Assembly: GCF_001808555.1 (NCBI RefSeq)
Contig: NZ_KV793803.1
Location: forward strand, 71,535 to 134,461
Reading direction: 5' to 3'
Length of the DNA stretch: 62,927 bases
Source of the DNA: Porphyromonas sp. HMSC065F10
GTDB lineage: Bacteria; Bacteroidota; Bacteroidia; Bacteroidales; Porphyromonadaceae
Shown: positions 26,709 to 35,409 of the stretch, piece after piece
Position numbering within the stretch: position 1 is the first letter of the stretch
Layout of the letters: every line of letters starts with the position of its first letter
Made by a program: the position numbers and the translations under genes
The notes under the pieces: model-generated
What the model saw: only the letters and a program-made list of their open reading frames with translations
Told to the model about the DNA's origin: nothing
The model's database searches: none

Positions 26709-27863
26709 ATGAAGGAATGCTATCACAATATACCATCTCCATCGTATGTGATGGAGGAGACGCTCCTGAGACGCAATCTGGAGCTGATACGATGCGTGTC
26801 GGTCGAGGCGGACGTGGAGATCATACTTGCCTTTAAGGCTTTTGCTCTCTGGAAGACCTTCCCGATATTTAGGGAATACATCAGTGGCACTACTGCCAGC
26901 TCCCTGTCGGAGGCGCGGCTGGGCTACGAGGAGATGGGCTCCCTGACCCATACCTATGCTCCGGTCTATCGTCCGGATGAGATGGAGGAGATATTGCGCT
27001 GCAGCAGCCATATCACCTTCAATTCTCTCTCCCAATTTGACCACTGGTATCCCACGGTTCGCGACTATGCTGGGCATTCGATCAGCTGTGGACTCAGGCT
27101 TAATCCTGAGTACAGCGAGATCGAGACCGACCTCTACAATCCCGCCTCACCGGACTCAAGACTGGGCGTGCCGCTTGCCGACCTGCCTGACGAACTGCCG
27201 GTCGGGATCGAGGGGATCCACATCCACTCGCATTGCGAGGACGACTCGCACACCTTTGCGCGCTCGCTTGGCGTGATCGAGGAGAAGTTTGGTCGCTATC
27301 TCGAGCGAGCTAAGTGGGTCAATTTTGGGGGCGGTCACCTGATGACGCGGAAGGACTACGATGTGGAGCTGCTGATCAGGCTCCTCACCGACTTCCATCA
27401 CCGCTATCCTCACCTGCGGGTGATCCTGGAGCCGGGGAGTGCCTTTGCTTGGCAGACCGGACCACTCATCACAACGATCCTCGATCGGGTGACCCATGGT
27501 GGAGTCACCACGCTGATGATTGATGCCTCCTTCTCCTGCCATATGCCCGACTGCCTCGAGATGCCGTATCAGCCTGTCATCCGGGGAGCCTCCATGGTAC
27601 AAGACGAGGAGCATGCGTATGGCCCTTACCGTGTGGGTGGCAACAGCTGCCTCAGCGGGGATGTGATGGGCGACTGGTACCTTGACCATGAGCCGGTGGT
27701 GGGGGAGCGGCTGATATTCGAGGATATGATACACTACACGACGGTGAAGACGACTATGTTCAATGGCATCTCTCACCCCTCTATTTACCTACTCCACAGC
27801 GATGGTACACCGGAGCTGCTGCGAGCCTATGGGTATGAGGATTACAAGACAAGAATGGATTAA
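26709..27863 (+). CDS. nspC: Carboxynorspermidine decarboxylase
   Basis: This 384-residue PLP enzyme decarboxylates carboxy(nor)spermidine, the last step of the alternative polyamine pathway. The PLP lysine is in LAFKAFALW (Lys-43). HIHSHCEDD, NFGGGHLM and EPGSAFAW match the glycine-rich and PLP-phosphate regions. CHMPDCLEMPY, with SCLSGDVMGD further on, forms the C-terminal active-site part. The N-terminus IPSPSYVMEETLLRRNLE is family-conserved, so the ATG at 26709 is the right start even though the -7 box lies only 4 nt before it. The partner dehydrogenase gene is not in the window. ftsY follows after 12 bp. Confidence 0.94.
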   Translation: MKECYHNIPSPSYVMEETLLRRNLELIRCVSVEADVEIILAFKAFALWKTFPIFREYISGTTASSLSEARLGYEEMGSLTHTYAPVYRPDEMEEILRCSSHITFNSLSQFDHWYPTVRDYAGHSISCGLRLNPEYSEIETDLYNPASPDSRLGVPLADLPDELPVGIEGIHIHSHCEDDSHTFARSLGVIEEKFGRYLERAKWVNFGGGHLMTRKDYDVELLIRLLTDFHHRYPHLRVILEPGSAFAWQTGPLITTILDRVTHGGVTTLMIDASFSCHMPDCLEMPYQPVIRGASMVQDEEHAYGPYRVGGNSCLSGDVMGDWYLDHEPVVGERLIFEDMIHYTTVKTTMFNGISHPSIYLLHSDGTPELLRAYGYEDYKTRMD

Positions 27864-27875
27864 AGATATTGAGCG

Positions 27876-28835
27876 ATGGGATTTTTTGGATTATTCTCTA
27901 AGAAAAAGAAAGAGACACTGGACACCGGTCTGGAGAAGACGAAGCAGAGCTTCTTCGACAAGCTCTCCCACTCCGTAGCGGGGAAGTCCAAGGTGGATGA
28001 CGAGGTACTTGACAAGCTCGAGGAGACACTCATCACCAGTGACGTGGGCGTGGAGACGACGCTGAAGATCATTGACCGGATCGAGAAGCGTGTCGCTCAG
28101 GATAAGTATGTGGGCACCGGGGAGCTCAATCGACTGCTTAAGGAGGAGATTGCGGCACTCCTCGCTGAGAATGAGACGGAGGATGGCACCTCCTTTGACC
28201 TCTCCAAGCAGGTCAAGCCCTACGTGATCCTCGTCGTGGGGGTCAATGGCGTGGGTAAGACCACCACCGTCGGCAAGCTCGCCTATCAGTATAAGAGTGA
28301 GGGGCTTAATGTGGTGCTTGGGGCTGCGGATACCTTCCGCGCTGCGGCCATTGAGCAGCTGGAGATCTGGGGAGAGCGCGTCGGTGTCCCGGTCATCAAG
28401 CAGAAGATGGGCTCCGACCCGGCCTCCGTTGCCTACGATACCGTTGAGCACGGCAAGGCCAATGGTGCAGACGTGATTATCATCGACACTGCCGGGAGGC
28501 TTCACAATAGGGTGGGGCTGATGAATGAGCTCTCGAAGATCCGCAAAGTGGTGCAGAAGGTTCATCCGGAGGCACCGCAGGAGATCCTGCTGGTGCTGGA
28601 CGGCTCCACCGGGCAGAATGCCTTTGAGCAGGCCAAGCAATTTACCGAGGCGACCGACGTCAATACCCTCGCCATTACTAAGCTGGATGGTACTGCCAAG
28701 GGTGGGGTGGTGATTGGTATTTCGGACCAATTCAAGATCCCGGTCAAGTATATCGGTCTCGGAGAGCAGATGACCGACCTGCAGCTCTTCAATAAGGAGG
28801 AGTTCGTGGACTCCCTGTTTGAGGGTTCGCTCTGA
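27876..28835 (+). CDS. ftsY: Signal recognition particle receptor FtsY
   Basis: This 319-residue GTPase docks SRP-ribosome complexes at the inner membrane. The NG-domain motifs are G1 GVNGVGKTT (122-130), AADTFRAAAIEQL, DTAGRLHN (G3) and TKLDGTAKGG (G4). The closing GLGEQMTDLQLFNKEEFVDSLF is the standard FtsY/Ffh end. The acidic A domain of E. coli is absent; a short basic, Phe-rich start (MGFFGLFSKKKK) probably gives membrane contact. It lies 12 bp after nspC, and rimO starts 11 bp later. Confidence 0.97.
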   Translation: MGFFGLFSKKKKETLDTGLEKTKQSFFDKLSHSVAGKSKVDDEVLDKLEETLITSDVGVETTLKIIDRIEKRVAQDKYVGTGELNRLLKEEIAALLAENETEDGTSFDLSKQVKPYVILVVGVNGVGKTTTVGKLAYQYKSEGLNVVLGAADTFRAAAIEQLEIWGERVGVPVIKQKMGSDPASVAYDTVEHGKANGADVIIIDTAGRLHNRVGLMNELSKIRKVVQKVHPEAPQEILLVLDGSTGQNAFEQAKQFTEATDVNTLAITKLDGTAKGGVVIGISDQFKIPVKYIGLGEQMTDLQLFNKEEFVDSLFEGSL

Positions 28836-28846
28836 CAGCTCGGCTT

Positions 28847-30151
28847 ATGCGGAAGAATAGGGTAGACGTCATCACCATGGGCTGCTCCAAGAATCTGATT
28901 GACTCGGAGCGGCTTATGAGACAATTTGCGGAGAGTGGCTACACGGTCTGCCATAACCCCGAGAAGGTCGAGGGCGAGATCGTGGTGGTCAATACTTGTG
29001 GCTTCATCGAGAGTGCCAAGAAGGAGAGCATTGATATGATCCTCGAGGTGGTCTCCGGTAAGTCCTCGGGGCAGGTGGGGCAGGTCTATGTCATGGGCTG
29101 TCTCAGTGAGCGATACCGGGAGGAGCTGAGGGAGGCTATCCCGGAGCTGGATGGGATATATGGGAAATTTGACTGGAAGGATCTGATCAGTCACCTTGGG
29201 AAGGCATACCACACTATTGTCGCTGACTCCCGCCTGACGACCACGCCGGATCACTATGCTTTCCTGAAGATTGCGGAGGGCTGCAGTCGGCACTGCGCCT
29301 ACTGTGCCATCCCGATCATTACCGGCAAGCACATTTCCCGACCGGAGGAGGAGATCCTCGAGGAGGTGAGAGGATTGGCTGCCTCGGGGGTGAAGGAGCT
29401 GCTCGTCATAGCTCAGGATCTCACCTACTACGGGCGGGATCTCTATGGGGAGCCACGACTGCCAGGGTTGATCGAGAAGATCTGTCAAGTCGGTGGGATC
29501 GAGTGGGTGAGACTCCACTATGGCTATCCAGCACAATTCCCGATGGATCTCCTGAGGGTGATGCGCGAGCAACCCAAGGTCTGTAAGTATCTCGATATTG
29601 CCCTCCAGCACGCCTCTGACCATATGCTCAGAGTGATGCGACGGGGAGTGACCCGTCGGGAGACGGAGGAGCTCCTACGCCGTATGCGCGAGGAGGTCCC
29701 AGGCATAGCGATCCGGACCACCCTGATGGTAGGCCATCCGGAGGAGACGGATGCGGACTTTGAGGAGCTTATGGACTTTGTCAGAGAGCAGCGATTTGAG
29801 CGCATGGGTGCCTTTATGTACTCCCATGAGGAGGGGACTTACGACTACCTTCACTACAGCGACAATGTCCCGCAGGAGGTCAAGGAGGAACGCTATGATC
29901 GCTTGATGACCCTGCAGCAGGAGATTGCCATAGAGACGGCGGAATCAATGGTGGGTAAGACGTTCAGGGTGCTGGTAGACCGAGCTGAGGAGGGACACTA
30001 TGTCGGTCGGACGGAGTACGACTCGCCTGATGTGGATCCCGAGGTGATCCTTTCGGGAGAGACAAGAGTGGGGGAGTTTTGTCAGGTACGTATCACCGGC
30101 ACTGCCGACTATGACCTTGTCGGTGAGGTGCTAAGCTTAGAGTCCAAATGA
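28847..30151 (+). CDS. rimO: Ribosomal protein uS12 methylthiotransferase RimO
   Basis: This 434-residue radical-SAM enzyme methylthiolates an aspartate of ribosomal protein S12. The N-terminal UPF0004 domain has the cluster cysteines Cys-13 (TMGCSKN), Cys-51 (NTCGF) and Cys-85 (MGCLSERY). The radical-SAM triad CSRHCAYC is at 146-153, and a C-terminal TRAM domain (about 370-434) ends the protein. GYPAQFPMDLLRVM and DIALQHASDHMLRVMRRG are typical of RimO rather than MiaB. The stop overlaps the GH92 start by 4 bp. Confidence 0.96.
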   Translation: MRKNRVDVITMGCSKNLIDSERLMRQFAESGYTVCHNPEKVEGEIVVVNTCGFIESAKKESIDMILEVVSGKSSGQVGQVYVMGCLSERYREELREAIPELDGIYGKFDWKDLISHLGKAYHTIVADSRLTTTPDHYAFLKIAEGCSRHCAYCAIPIITGKHISRPEEEILEEVRGLAASGVKELLVIAQDLTYYGRDLYGEPRLPGLIEKICQVGGIEWVRLHYGYPAQFPMDLLRVMREQPKVCKYLDIALQHASDHMLRVMRRGVTRRETEELLRRMREEVPGIAIRTTLMVGHPEETDADFEELMDFVREQRFERMGAFMYSHEEGTYDYLHYSDNVPQEVKEERYDRLMTLQQEIAIETAESMVGKTFRVLVDRAEEGHYVGRTEYDSPDVDPEVILSGETRVGEFCQVRITGTADYDLVGEVLSLESK

Positions 30152-32424
30152 TTAGACGCACGCTCTCTTTTGCATCCCTTTTCATCCTCCTCTCTGTCGG
30201 TCTCTTTGCCCAAGAGCCGGTGGACTATGTCCAAGTGCTGATGGGTACCGACAGCAGTCATGATCTCTCCGCCGGAAATACCTATCCCGTGATTGCTCGA
30301 CCTTGGGGAATGAACGCCTGGACCCCCCTGACGGGTAAGATGAGCGATGGGTGGCAGTACACCTATGACGCACAGAAGATCAGGGGCTTCAAGCAGACCC
30401 ACCAGCCCAGTCCATGGATGAATGACTATGGTCAGCTGGTCCTGATGCCTACGACTGACAAACCCTCTCCAGATCAGGACGAGAGGGCATCGTGGTTCTC
30501 TCACTTCTCAGAGGTAGCTACTCCCTACAGCTATCGTGTCTATCTGGCAGACTACGACACCCGGGTGACGATGGTGCCGACTGAGCGGGCGGCAAGGTTT
30601 CGGATCAACTACCCTGAGGGGCGGACGCCTTACCTTGTCCTTGATGCTCTCGATGGAGGATCAGCGATCACTGTGGACGAAAAGGCGCAGACCATTACCG
30701 GGTACAGCAGCAAGAATAGTGGCGGGGTGGCGGACAACTTTAGGTGCCACTTTGTCGTGAAGACGAACCGCCCCTTCCGACTACACCATGTATACAAGGA
30801 GGGTCAGGAGGTGGACTCTCCTCAGGCGAAGGGAGACCACGTCTCAGCCGTGCTTGCTTTTGAGGAAGGCGCAACGGTTGAGCTGGTCGTTTCCTCCTCT
30901 TTTGTCAGCCCGAGACAGGCGGAGCTCAACCAGCGAGAGGCGGTTTCAAAGGGTATCGACGAGCTGGAGCAGGAGGGACGAGACCTGTGGAATAGCCTCC
31001 TCGGGCGCATCCGGGTGGAGGGAAAGAGTGTCGATCATATGAGGACCTTCTACTCCACGCTCTACAGGTGCCTGCTCTTCCCACGTCGTCTCTACGAGTA
31101 CGATGAGTCCGGCAGAAAGGTCCACTACAGTCCTTACGACGGGCAGGTCCATGAGGGGTATCTCTATGGCGACACCGGCTTTTGGGACACATTCAGGGCA
31201 CTATTCCCGCTCCTCAATCTACTATACCCTGAGGAGGCTGCAAATATGCAGGCGGGTCTCGTGAGTGCTTACCGCGAGAGCGGTTTTCTGCCCGAGTGGT
31301 CCAGCCCGGGACATCGAGACATCATGGTGGGAAATAACTCCGCCTCGGTCGTCGCCGACGGCTATCTCACCGGCCTGAGAGGCTACGACGTGGAGGCACT
31401 GTGGGATGCCGTCACCCATGGCGCTCATGCTGTCCACCCTAAGGTATCCGCGACCGGACGCCTTGGGTGGGAGTGGTATGACCGTCTCGGCTATGTCCCC
31501 TCCGATGTGGGGATTAATGAGAGTGCTGCGCGTACGCTTGAGTATGCTTACGATGACTGGTGCATCTGGAGGCTCGGCAAGGCACTGGAGAAGAGTGATG
31601 ATGAGCTGAGACCCTATGTGAGGGCAGCTACGAACTATCGCCATCTCTATGACCCCACGCACAAGCTGATGCGTGGTCGTCTGAAGGATGGCACGCCCGC
31701 CCCTGACTTCAATCCGCTTAAGTGGGGAGGGGACTTTACCGAGGGTAACTCTTGGCACTACACTTGGTCTGTCTTTCACGATCCACAGGGGCTGATCGAC
31801 CTGATGGGTGGCAGAGAACCATTCGTACAGATGCTTGACTCCGTCTTTTCTCTCCCCCCGATCTTTGACGAGGGCTACTATGGCTTTGTCATACACGAGA
31901 TCCGCGAGATGCAGGTGATGGGGATGGGCAATTACGCCCACGGCAATCAGCCGATCCAGCATATGATCTATCTCTACAACTACGCCGGTAAGCCTTGGAA
32001 GACTCAGTATCTGGTTCGTGAGGTGATGGATCGCTTCTATGCAGCACGACCGGATGGCTACTGCGGGGATGAGGACAATGGGCAGACCTCTGCCTGGTAT
32101 GTCTTCTCGGCACTCGGGTTTTACCCCGTCTGTCCCGGCTCGCTCCAGTATGTGATCGGCTCACCGCTTTTTGATAGGGTGACGATAAGTCTCCCTGAGG
32201 GAAAGGAACTCTCTATCGAGGCGATAGGTAATGGTCCCAGTTGCCGATACGTAGATGCCATGCAGATCGGTGACAAGGTCTTGGATCGAAATTATCTGAC
32301 GATGGATGAAATCCGAAGGGGTGGCGTGCTAAGGTTTCAGATGAGCAATCAGCCTAATATGAAGAGGGGAATTTCGCTTTCAGCGACCCCGTACTCCTTT
32401 TCACGTGACTGCAGCGTTAAGTAA
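30148..32424 (+). CDS. Secreted glycoside hydrolase family 92 alpha-mannosidase
   Basis: This 758-residue protein has a signal peptide (1-22, VGLFAQ) and no lipobox. DYVQVLMGTDSSHDLSAGNTYP and ARPWGMNAWTP are the GH92 N-terminal signature. SPGHRDIMVGNNSASVVADGY, YAHGNQPIQHMIYLYNYAG and NGQTSAWYVFSALGFYPVCPG are catalytic-domain landmarks. GH92 enzymes are calcium-dependent exo-alpha-mannosidases acting on N-glycans or mannans, with inversion. The preference for alpha-1,2, -1,3 or -1,6 linkages cannot be read here. Its start overlaps the rimO stop (ATGA), so it depends on the nspC-ftsY-rimO transcript; no SusC/D-type genes adjoin it. The moxR promoter follows. Confidence 0.93.
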   Translation: MIRRTLSFASLFILLSVGLFAQEPVDYVQVLMGTDSSHDLSAGNTYPVIARPWGMNAWTPLTGKMSDGWQYTYDAQKIRGFKQTHQPSPWMNDYGQLVLMPTTDKPSPDQDERASWFSHFSEVATPYSYRVYLADYDTRVTMVPTERAARFRINYPEGRTPYLVLDALDGGSAITVDEKAQTITGYSSKNSGGVADNFRCHFVVKTNRPFRLHHVYKEGQEVDSPQAKGDHVSAVLAFEEGATVELVVSSSFVSPRQAELNQREAVSKGIDELEQEGRDLWNSLLGRIRVEGKSVDHMRTFYSTLYRCLLFPRRLYEYDESGRKVHYSPYDGQVHEGYLYGDTGFWDTFRALFPLLNLLYPEEAANMQAGLVSAYRESGFLPEWSSPGHRDIMVGNNSASVVADGYLTGLRGYDVEALWDAVTHGAHAVHPKVSATGRLGWEWYDRLGYVPSDVGINESAARTLEYAYDDWCIWRLGKALEKSDDELRPYVRAATNYRHLYDPTHKLMRGRLKDGTPAPDFNPLKWGGDFTEGNSWHYTWSVFHDPQGLIDLMGGREPFVQMLDSVFSLPPIFDEGYYGFVIHEIREMQVMGMGNYAHGNQPIQHMIYLYNYAGKPWKTQYLVREVMDRFYAARPDGYCGDEDNGQTSAWYVFSALGFYPVCPGSLQYVIGSPLFDRVTISLPEGKELSIEAIGNGPSCRYVDAMQIGDKVLDRNYLTMDEIRRGGVLRFQMSNQPNMKRGISLSATPYSFSRDCSVK

Positions 32425-32463
32425 GATTATCAGTTGTTTCGGCAGGGGTTGGGGCGAAATCGG

Positions 32464-32471
32464 TATATTTG
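32464..32471 (+). promoter_or_regulatory. -7 box TATATTTG of the bat cluster
   Basis: This matches TAnnTTTG, 48 bp before the moxR ATG at 32520. It is the only promoter-like site seen between the GH92 gene and the end of batE. Confidence 0.6.
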
Positions 32472-32519
32472 TGGCTGTTTGAGAGGGAGGCTTAGGTAGA
32501 TAATATAGTAAGATTAGAT

Positions 32520-33518
32520 ATGGAACAACCAAGCGTAGATATCAGGGCACTGACGGAGATGATTGAGCGTGAGAGCGGTTTTCTCACCCTCATTGATGAG
32601 GGGATGAATCGTGTCATCGTTGGGCAAAAGCATCTTCGGGAATCGCTTCTCATAGGGTTACTTGCAGACGGGCACATCCTCCTGGAGGGTGTCCCCGGAT
32701 TGGCGAAGACCCTTGCGATCAAGACTCTGTCGGAGCTTATTGACTCTGACTTTAGCCGGATCCAGTTCACTCCCGACCTTCTCCCGGCAGATGTCATCGG
32801 CACTCAGATCTATAGTCAGCGGTCTGAGACCTTCAGCGTGAAGAAGGGACCGATATTTGCCAACTTTGTGCTCGCCGATGAGATCAATCGTGCTCCTGCC
32901 AAGGTGCAGAGTGCACTGCTTGAAGCGATGCAGGAGCGTCAGGTGACGATCGCTGATCAGACCTTTGAGCTGCCACGCCCATTCCTCGTCATGGCCACTC
33001 AAAACCCGATCGACCAGGAGGGAACCTACTCCCTACCGGAGGCACAGAGTGACCGCTTTATGCTCAAGGTGCTGGTAGGCTATCCTACCAAGGAGGAGGA
33101 GAGCCGTATCGTGACGGAGCAGATCAAGGCTACGCCGGCCGAGGTACGTCCCGTGGTCTCCGGTGATCAGATCCTAAAGGCTCGGGAGATCGTGCATCAG
33201 GTCTACCTCGATGAGAAGATCAATAAATACATCATTGATATCGTCTTTGCTTCCCGCTTCCCGGGCGATGCCGGGCTGGATAGCCTTAGGGGGATGATAA
33301 GCTATGGCGCATCACCGCGTGCCTCGATCAACCTTGCCCTCGCTGCGAGAGCCTACGCCTTTATCAAGCACCGCGGCTTCGTCATCCCGGAGGACGTGCG
33401 AGCTGTCTGTCACGATGTGATGCGTCACCGTATCGGGCTTAGCTACGAGGCTGAGGCAGAAAATCTCAAGACAGATGAGGTGATCACAGAGATACTCAAT
33501 AAGGTACAGGTGCCCTAA
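32520..33518 (+). CDS. MoxR family AAA+ ATPase
   Basis: This 332-residue cytosolic AAA+ ATPase has Walker A GVPGLAKT (57-64), Walker B VLADEINRAPAKVQSALLEAMQE, the sensor ATQNPIDQEGTYSLPEAQSDRFMLK and a C-terminal lid. MoxR ATPases act as chaperones or metal-insertion motors together with von Willebrand A proteins encoded beside them. Here it opens the bat cluster: a DUF58 gene follows after 11 bp, and the two vWA genes (batA, batB) are further down. It has its own -7 box. Confidence 0.95.
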   Translation: MEQPSVDIRALTEMIERESGFLTLIDEGMNRVIVGQKHLRESLLIGLLADGHILLEGVPGLAKTLAIKTLSELIDSDFSRIQFTPDLLPADVIGTQIYSQRSETFSVKKGPIFANFVLADEINRAPAKVQSALLEAMQERQVTIADQTFELPRPFLVMATQNPIDQEGTYSLPEAQSDRFMLKVLVGYPTKEEESRIVTEQIKATPAEVRPVVSGDQILKAREIVHQVYLDEKINKYIIDIVFASRFPGDAGLDSLRGMISYGASPRASINLALAARAYAFIKHRGFVIPEDVRAVCHDVMRHRIGLSYEAEAENLKTDEVITEILNKVQVP

Positions 33519-33529
33519 GCGGAGAGGTG

Positions 33530-34402
33530 ATGGATACACAGGAGTTGCTAAAGAGACTCCGAAGGATCGAGATCAAGTCGAGTCGTCTGTCGGAGGATAT
33601 CTTCTCCGGCGCGTATCGCTCAGCCTTCAAGGGGCGAGGTATGTCCTTTAGCGAAGTGAGAGAGTACCAGCCGGGGGATGATGTGCGGGATATCGACTGG
33701 AATGTCACCGCTCGATATGCTCGCCCTTACGTCAAGGTCTACGAGGAGGAGCGCGAGCTGACTATGATCCTCCTCGTAGATATCTCAAGGAGTGAGCACT
33801 TCGGTACCGTGGGTATGACGAAGCGGCAAAGAGTGGCGGAGATCGCCGGCACGCTCGCCTTTAGTACCATAAAGAATAATGATAATGTCGGTGTGATCTT
33901 CTACTCCGATAGGGTGGAGAAGTATATCCCACCATCTAAGGGTCACAAGCACGTGCTGACAATCCTCTCTGAGATCCTTTCTATCGAACCTGAGGGGTCG
34001 GGGACTGATATATCCGTGGCTCTGCGCTTTGCACACAATGTACAGCGCAAGAGCTGCACACTCTTTCTCCTCTCTGACTTTATCGATGGGAGTGACTATG
34101 CCAAGACTCTGGCAGTGGTGCGTAACAAGCATGACCTGCTCGCCATGCAGGTCTACGATCCCCACGAGGCAGAGTTGCCGATGGTCGGACTGCTGCGCGT
34201 CAAGGATGCGGAGACAGGTGAGGTGCGTATGATCGACAGCTCCTCTAAGTCCGTCCGGAAGCAGTATCGTGACTACTGGCAGGAGCTCACCGTCAAGCTG
34301 AGGGAGACCTTCAGTAAGTACAATATCGGATATGCGAGCGTGTCGACATCGGAGGACTATGTCCCGAGACTGCAGCGACTCTTTACTCACCCTCGGATCT
34401 GA
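33530..34402 (+). CDS. DUF58 domain protein (vWA-like, bat cluster)
   Basis: This 290-residue cytosolic protein carries the DUF58 signature GAYRSAFKGRGMSFSEVREYQPGDDVRDIDWNVTAR (in pieces: FKGRGMSF, YQPGDDVRDIDW). It is followed by a vWA-like domain starting LLVDISRSEHFG, where DxSxS is only partly kept (DISRS). I start it at the ATG at 33530, preceded by GGAGAGG, rather than the GTG one codon earlier. The family is nearly always next to moxR. Its stop overlaps the next start (TGATG). Confidence 0.93.
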   Translation: MDTQELLKRLRRIEIKSSRLSEDIFSGAYRSAFKGRGMSFSEVREYQPGDDVRDIDWNVTARYARPYVKVYEEERELTMILLVDISRSEHFGTVGMTKRQRVAEIAGTLAFSTIKNNDNVGVIFYSDRVEKYIPPSKGHKHVLTILSEILSIEPEGSGTDISVALRFAHNVQRKSCTLFLLSDFIDGSDYAKTLAVVRNKHDLLAMQVYDPHEAELPMVGLLRVKDAETGEVRMIDSSSKSVRKQYRDYWQELTVKLRETFSKYNIGYASVSTSEDYVPRLQRLFTHPRI

Positions 34403-35409
34403 TGACTGATATAGATATGGTCCATCGTCTCCGGCATTGTCGCCTGATTGCCCTCCTTCTGCTCGCTTGTGTGTGCGGAAGCGCTTTCGCACAGGATGAG
34501 GTGCGTGTGATCCCGAAATTAGAGCCGACGAAGATCCTGATTGGTGAGCAGACCACTCTTAGTGTGAGTGTCGTCGCCCCAGCGGATAGGGAGGTCCAGC
34601 TCGCTCTGCCTGCAGACACTTTGGTCTCAGGGGTGGAGATCTTGGGTGTTGCCACCGGCGATACAACGATGATCAGTGACCGACTGCGTCAGATCGTCTA
34701 CGAGGTGACGCTCACCTCCTTTGACTCCGCCTCTTACACGCTTGAGCACATTGCAGCGATAGTTGCGGACAAGCCCGTGGAGGCACAGGATCAGCCGATC
34801 CTTATGGTCGGTACTGTACCTGTAGACCTTGACCACCCGGATGAGATCAAGGACATCAAGCCCCAGTGGCTGGCGGACTTTGTCCTCTGGGACTACCTCT
34901 ACTATGTGGCACTCTTCTACGCTCTTCTGAGTCTCATCGCCTTGCTCTTCGTCTCGGTCGCTTACTTTGTAAGTCGTCGGAAGAAGGGAGCCGAGGCAGA
35001 GTCTACCATTGTCCGGGAGCCACTCCGCGATCCCTACGAGGAGGCGGTGGAGGAGCTGACGAAGCTCAAGGACGAGAAACTCTGGGAGAGCGATCAAGTG
35101 AAGGAGTACTACACCGAGATGTCAGATATTCTGCGTCGCTACCTCAAGCGGGTCTATGGCTTTGAGACCGGTGAGAAGACCTCGTCGGAGATCCTTGAGC
35201 TCTTCCGCTCTCACATCGGGCGTGAGCGTATGTATGATGACCTAAGTCGGATCCTGACTACTGCCGATCTGGCGAAGTTTGCCAAGTACCGACCGGAGAT
35301 GGGGGAGAATGTTGGACTCCTGAGTGCCTCTCGAGCTTTTGTCGAGGAGCATAGGCCGAAGGTTGAGACTAAGGAGGAGGATAAGGATAAGAAAGAGGAC
35401 AAACTATGA
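34402..35409 (+). CDS. Single-pass membrane protein of the bat cluster (BatD/DUF4381-like)
   Basis: This 335-residue protein has a signal peptide (about 1-30, CGSAFAQ) and a beta-rich periplasmic part (about 31-165). One membrane segment follows (about 172-196), then a cytosolic tail with helices (EEAVEELTKLKDEKLWESDQVKEYY), ending in a Lys/Glu run (EDKDKKEDKL). The layout resembles a short BatD: N-terminal Ig-like part, membrane segment, cytosolic helical part. A gene of this kind often sits between DUF58 and batA in Bacteroidetes. It overlaps its neighbours by 1-4 bp on both sides, so it is tightly coupled to the cluster. Function beyond that is unknown. Confidence 0.8.
   Translation: MTDIDMVHRLRHCRLIALLLLACVCGSAFAQDEVRVIPKLEPTKILIGEQTTLSVSVVAPADREVQLALPADTLVSGVEILGVATGDTTMISDRLRQIVYEVTLTSFDSASYTLEHIAAIVADKPVEAQDQPILMVGTVPVDLDHPDEIKDIKPQWLADFVLWDYLYYVALFYALLSLIALLFVSVAYFVSRRKKGAEAESTIVREPLRDPYEEAVEELTKLKDEKLWESDQVKEYYTEMSDILRRYLKRVYGFETGEKTSSEILELFRSHIGRERMYDDLSRILTTADLAKFAKYRPEMGENVGLLSASRAFVEEHRPKVETKEEDKDKKEDKL

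Noticed and set aside
26455-26742. 95-codon minus-strand frame between the Lrp gene and nspC
   Set aside because: It crosses the repeat cluster, the hairpin and the nspC promoter and start; the translation shows no domain.
30148-32424. Polysaccharide utilisation locus around the GH92 gene
   Set aside because: No SusC/SusD pair, sulfatase or further glycosidase is adjacent; the neighbours are rimO and the bat cluster.
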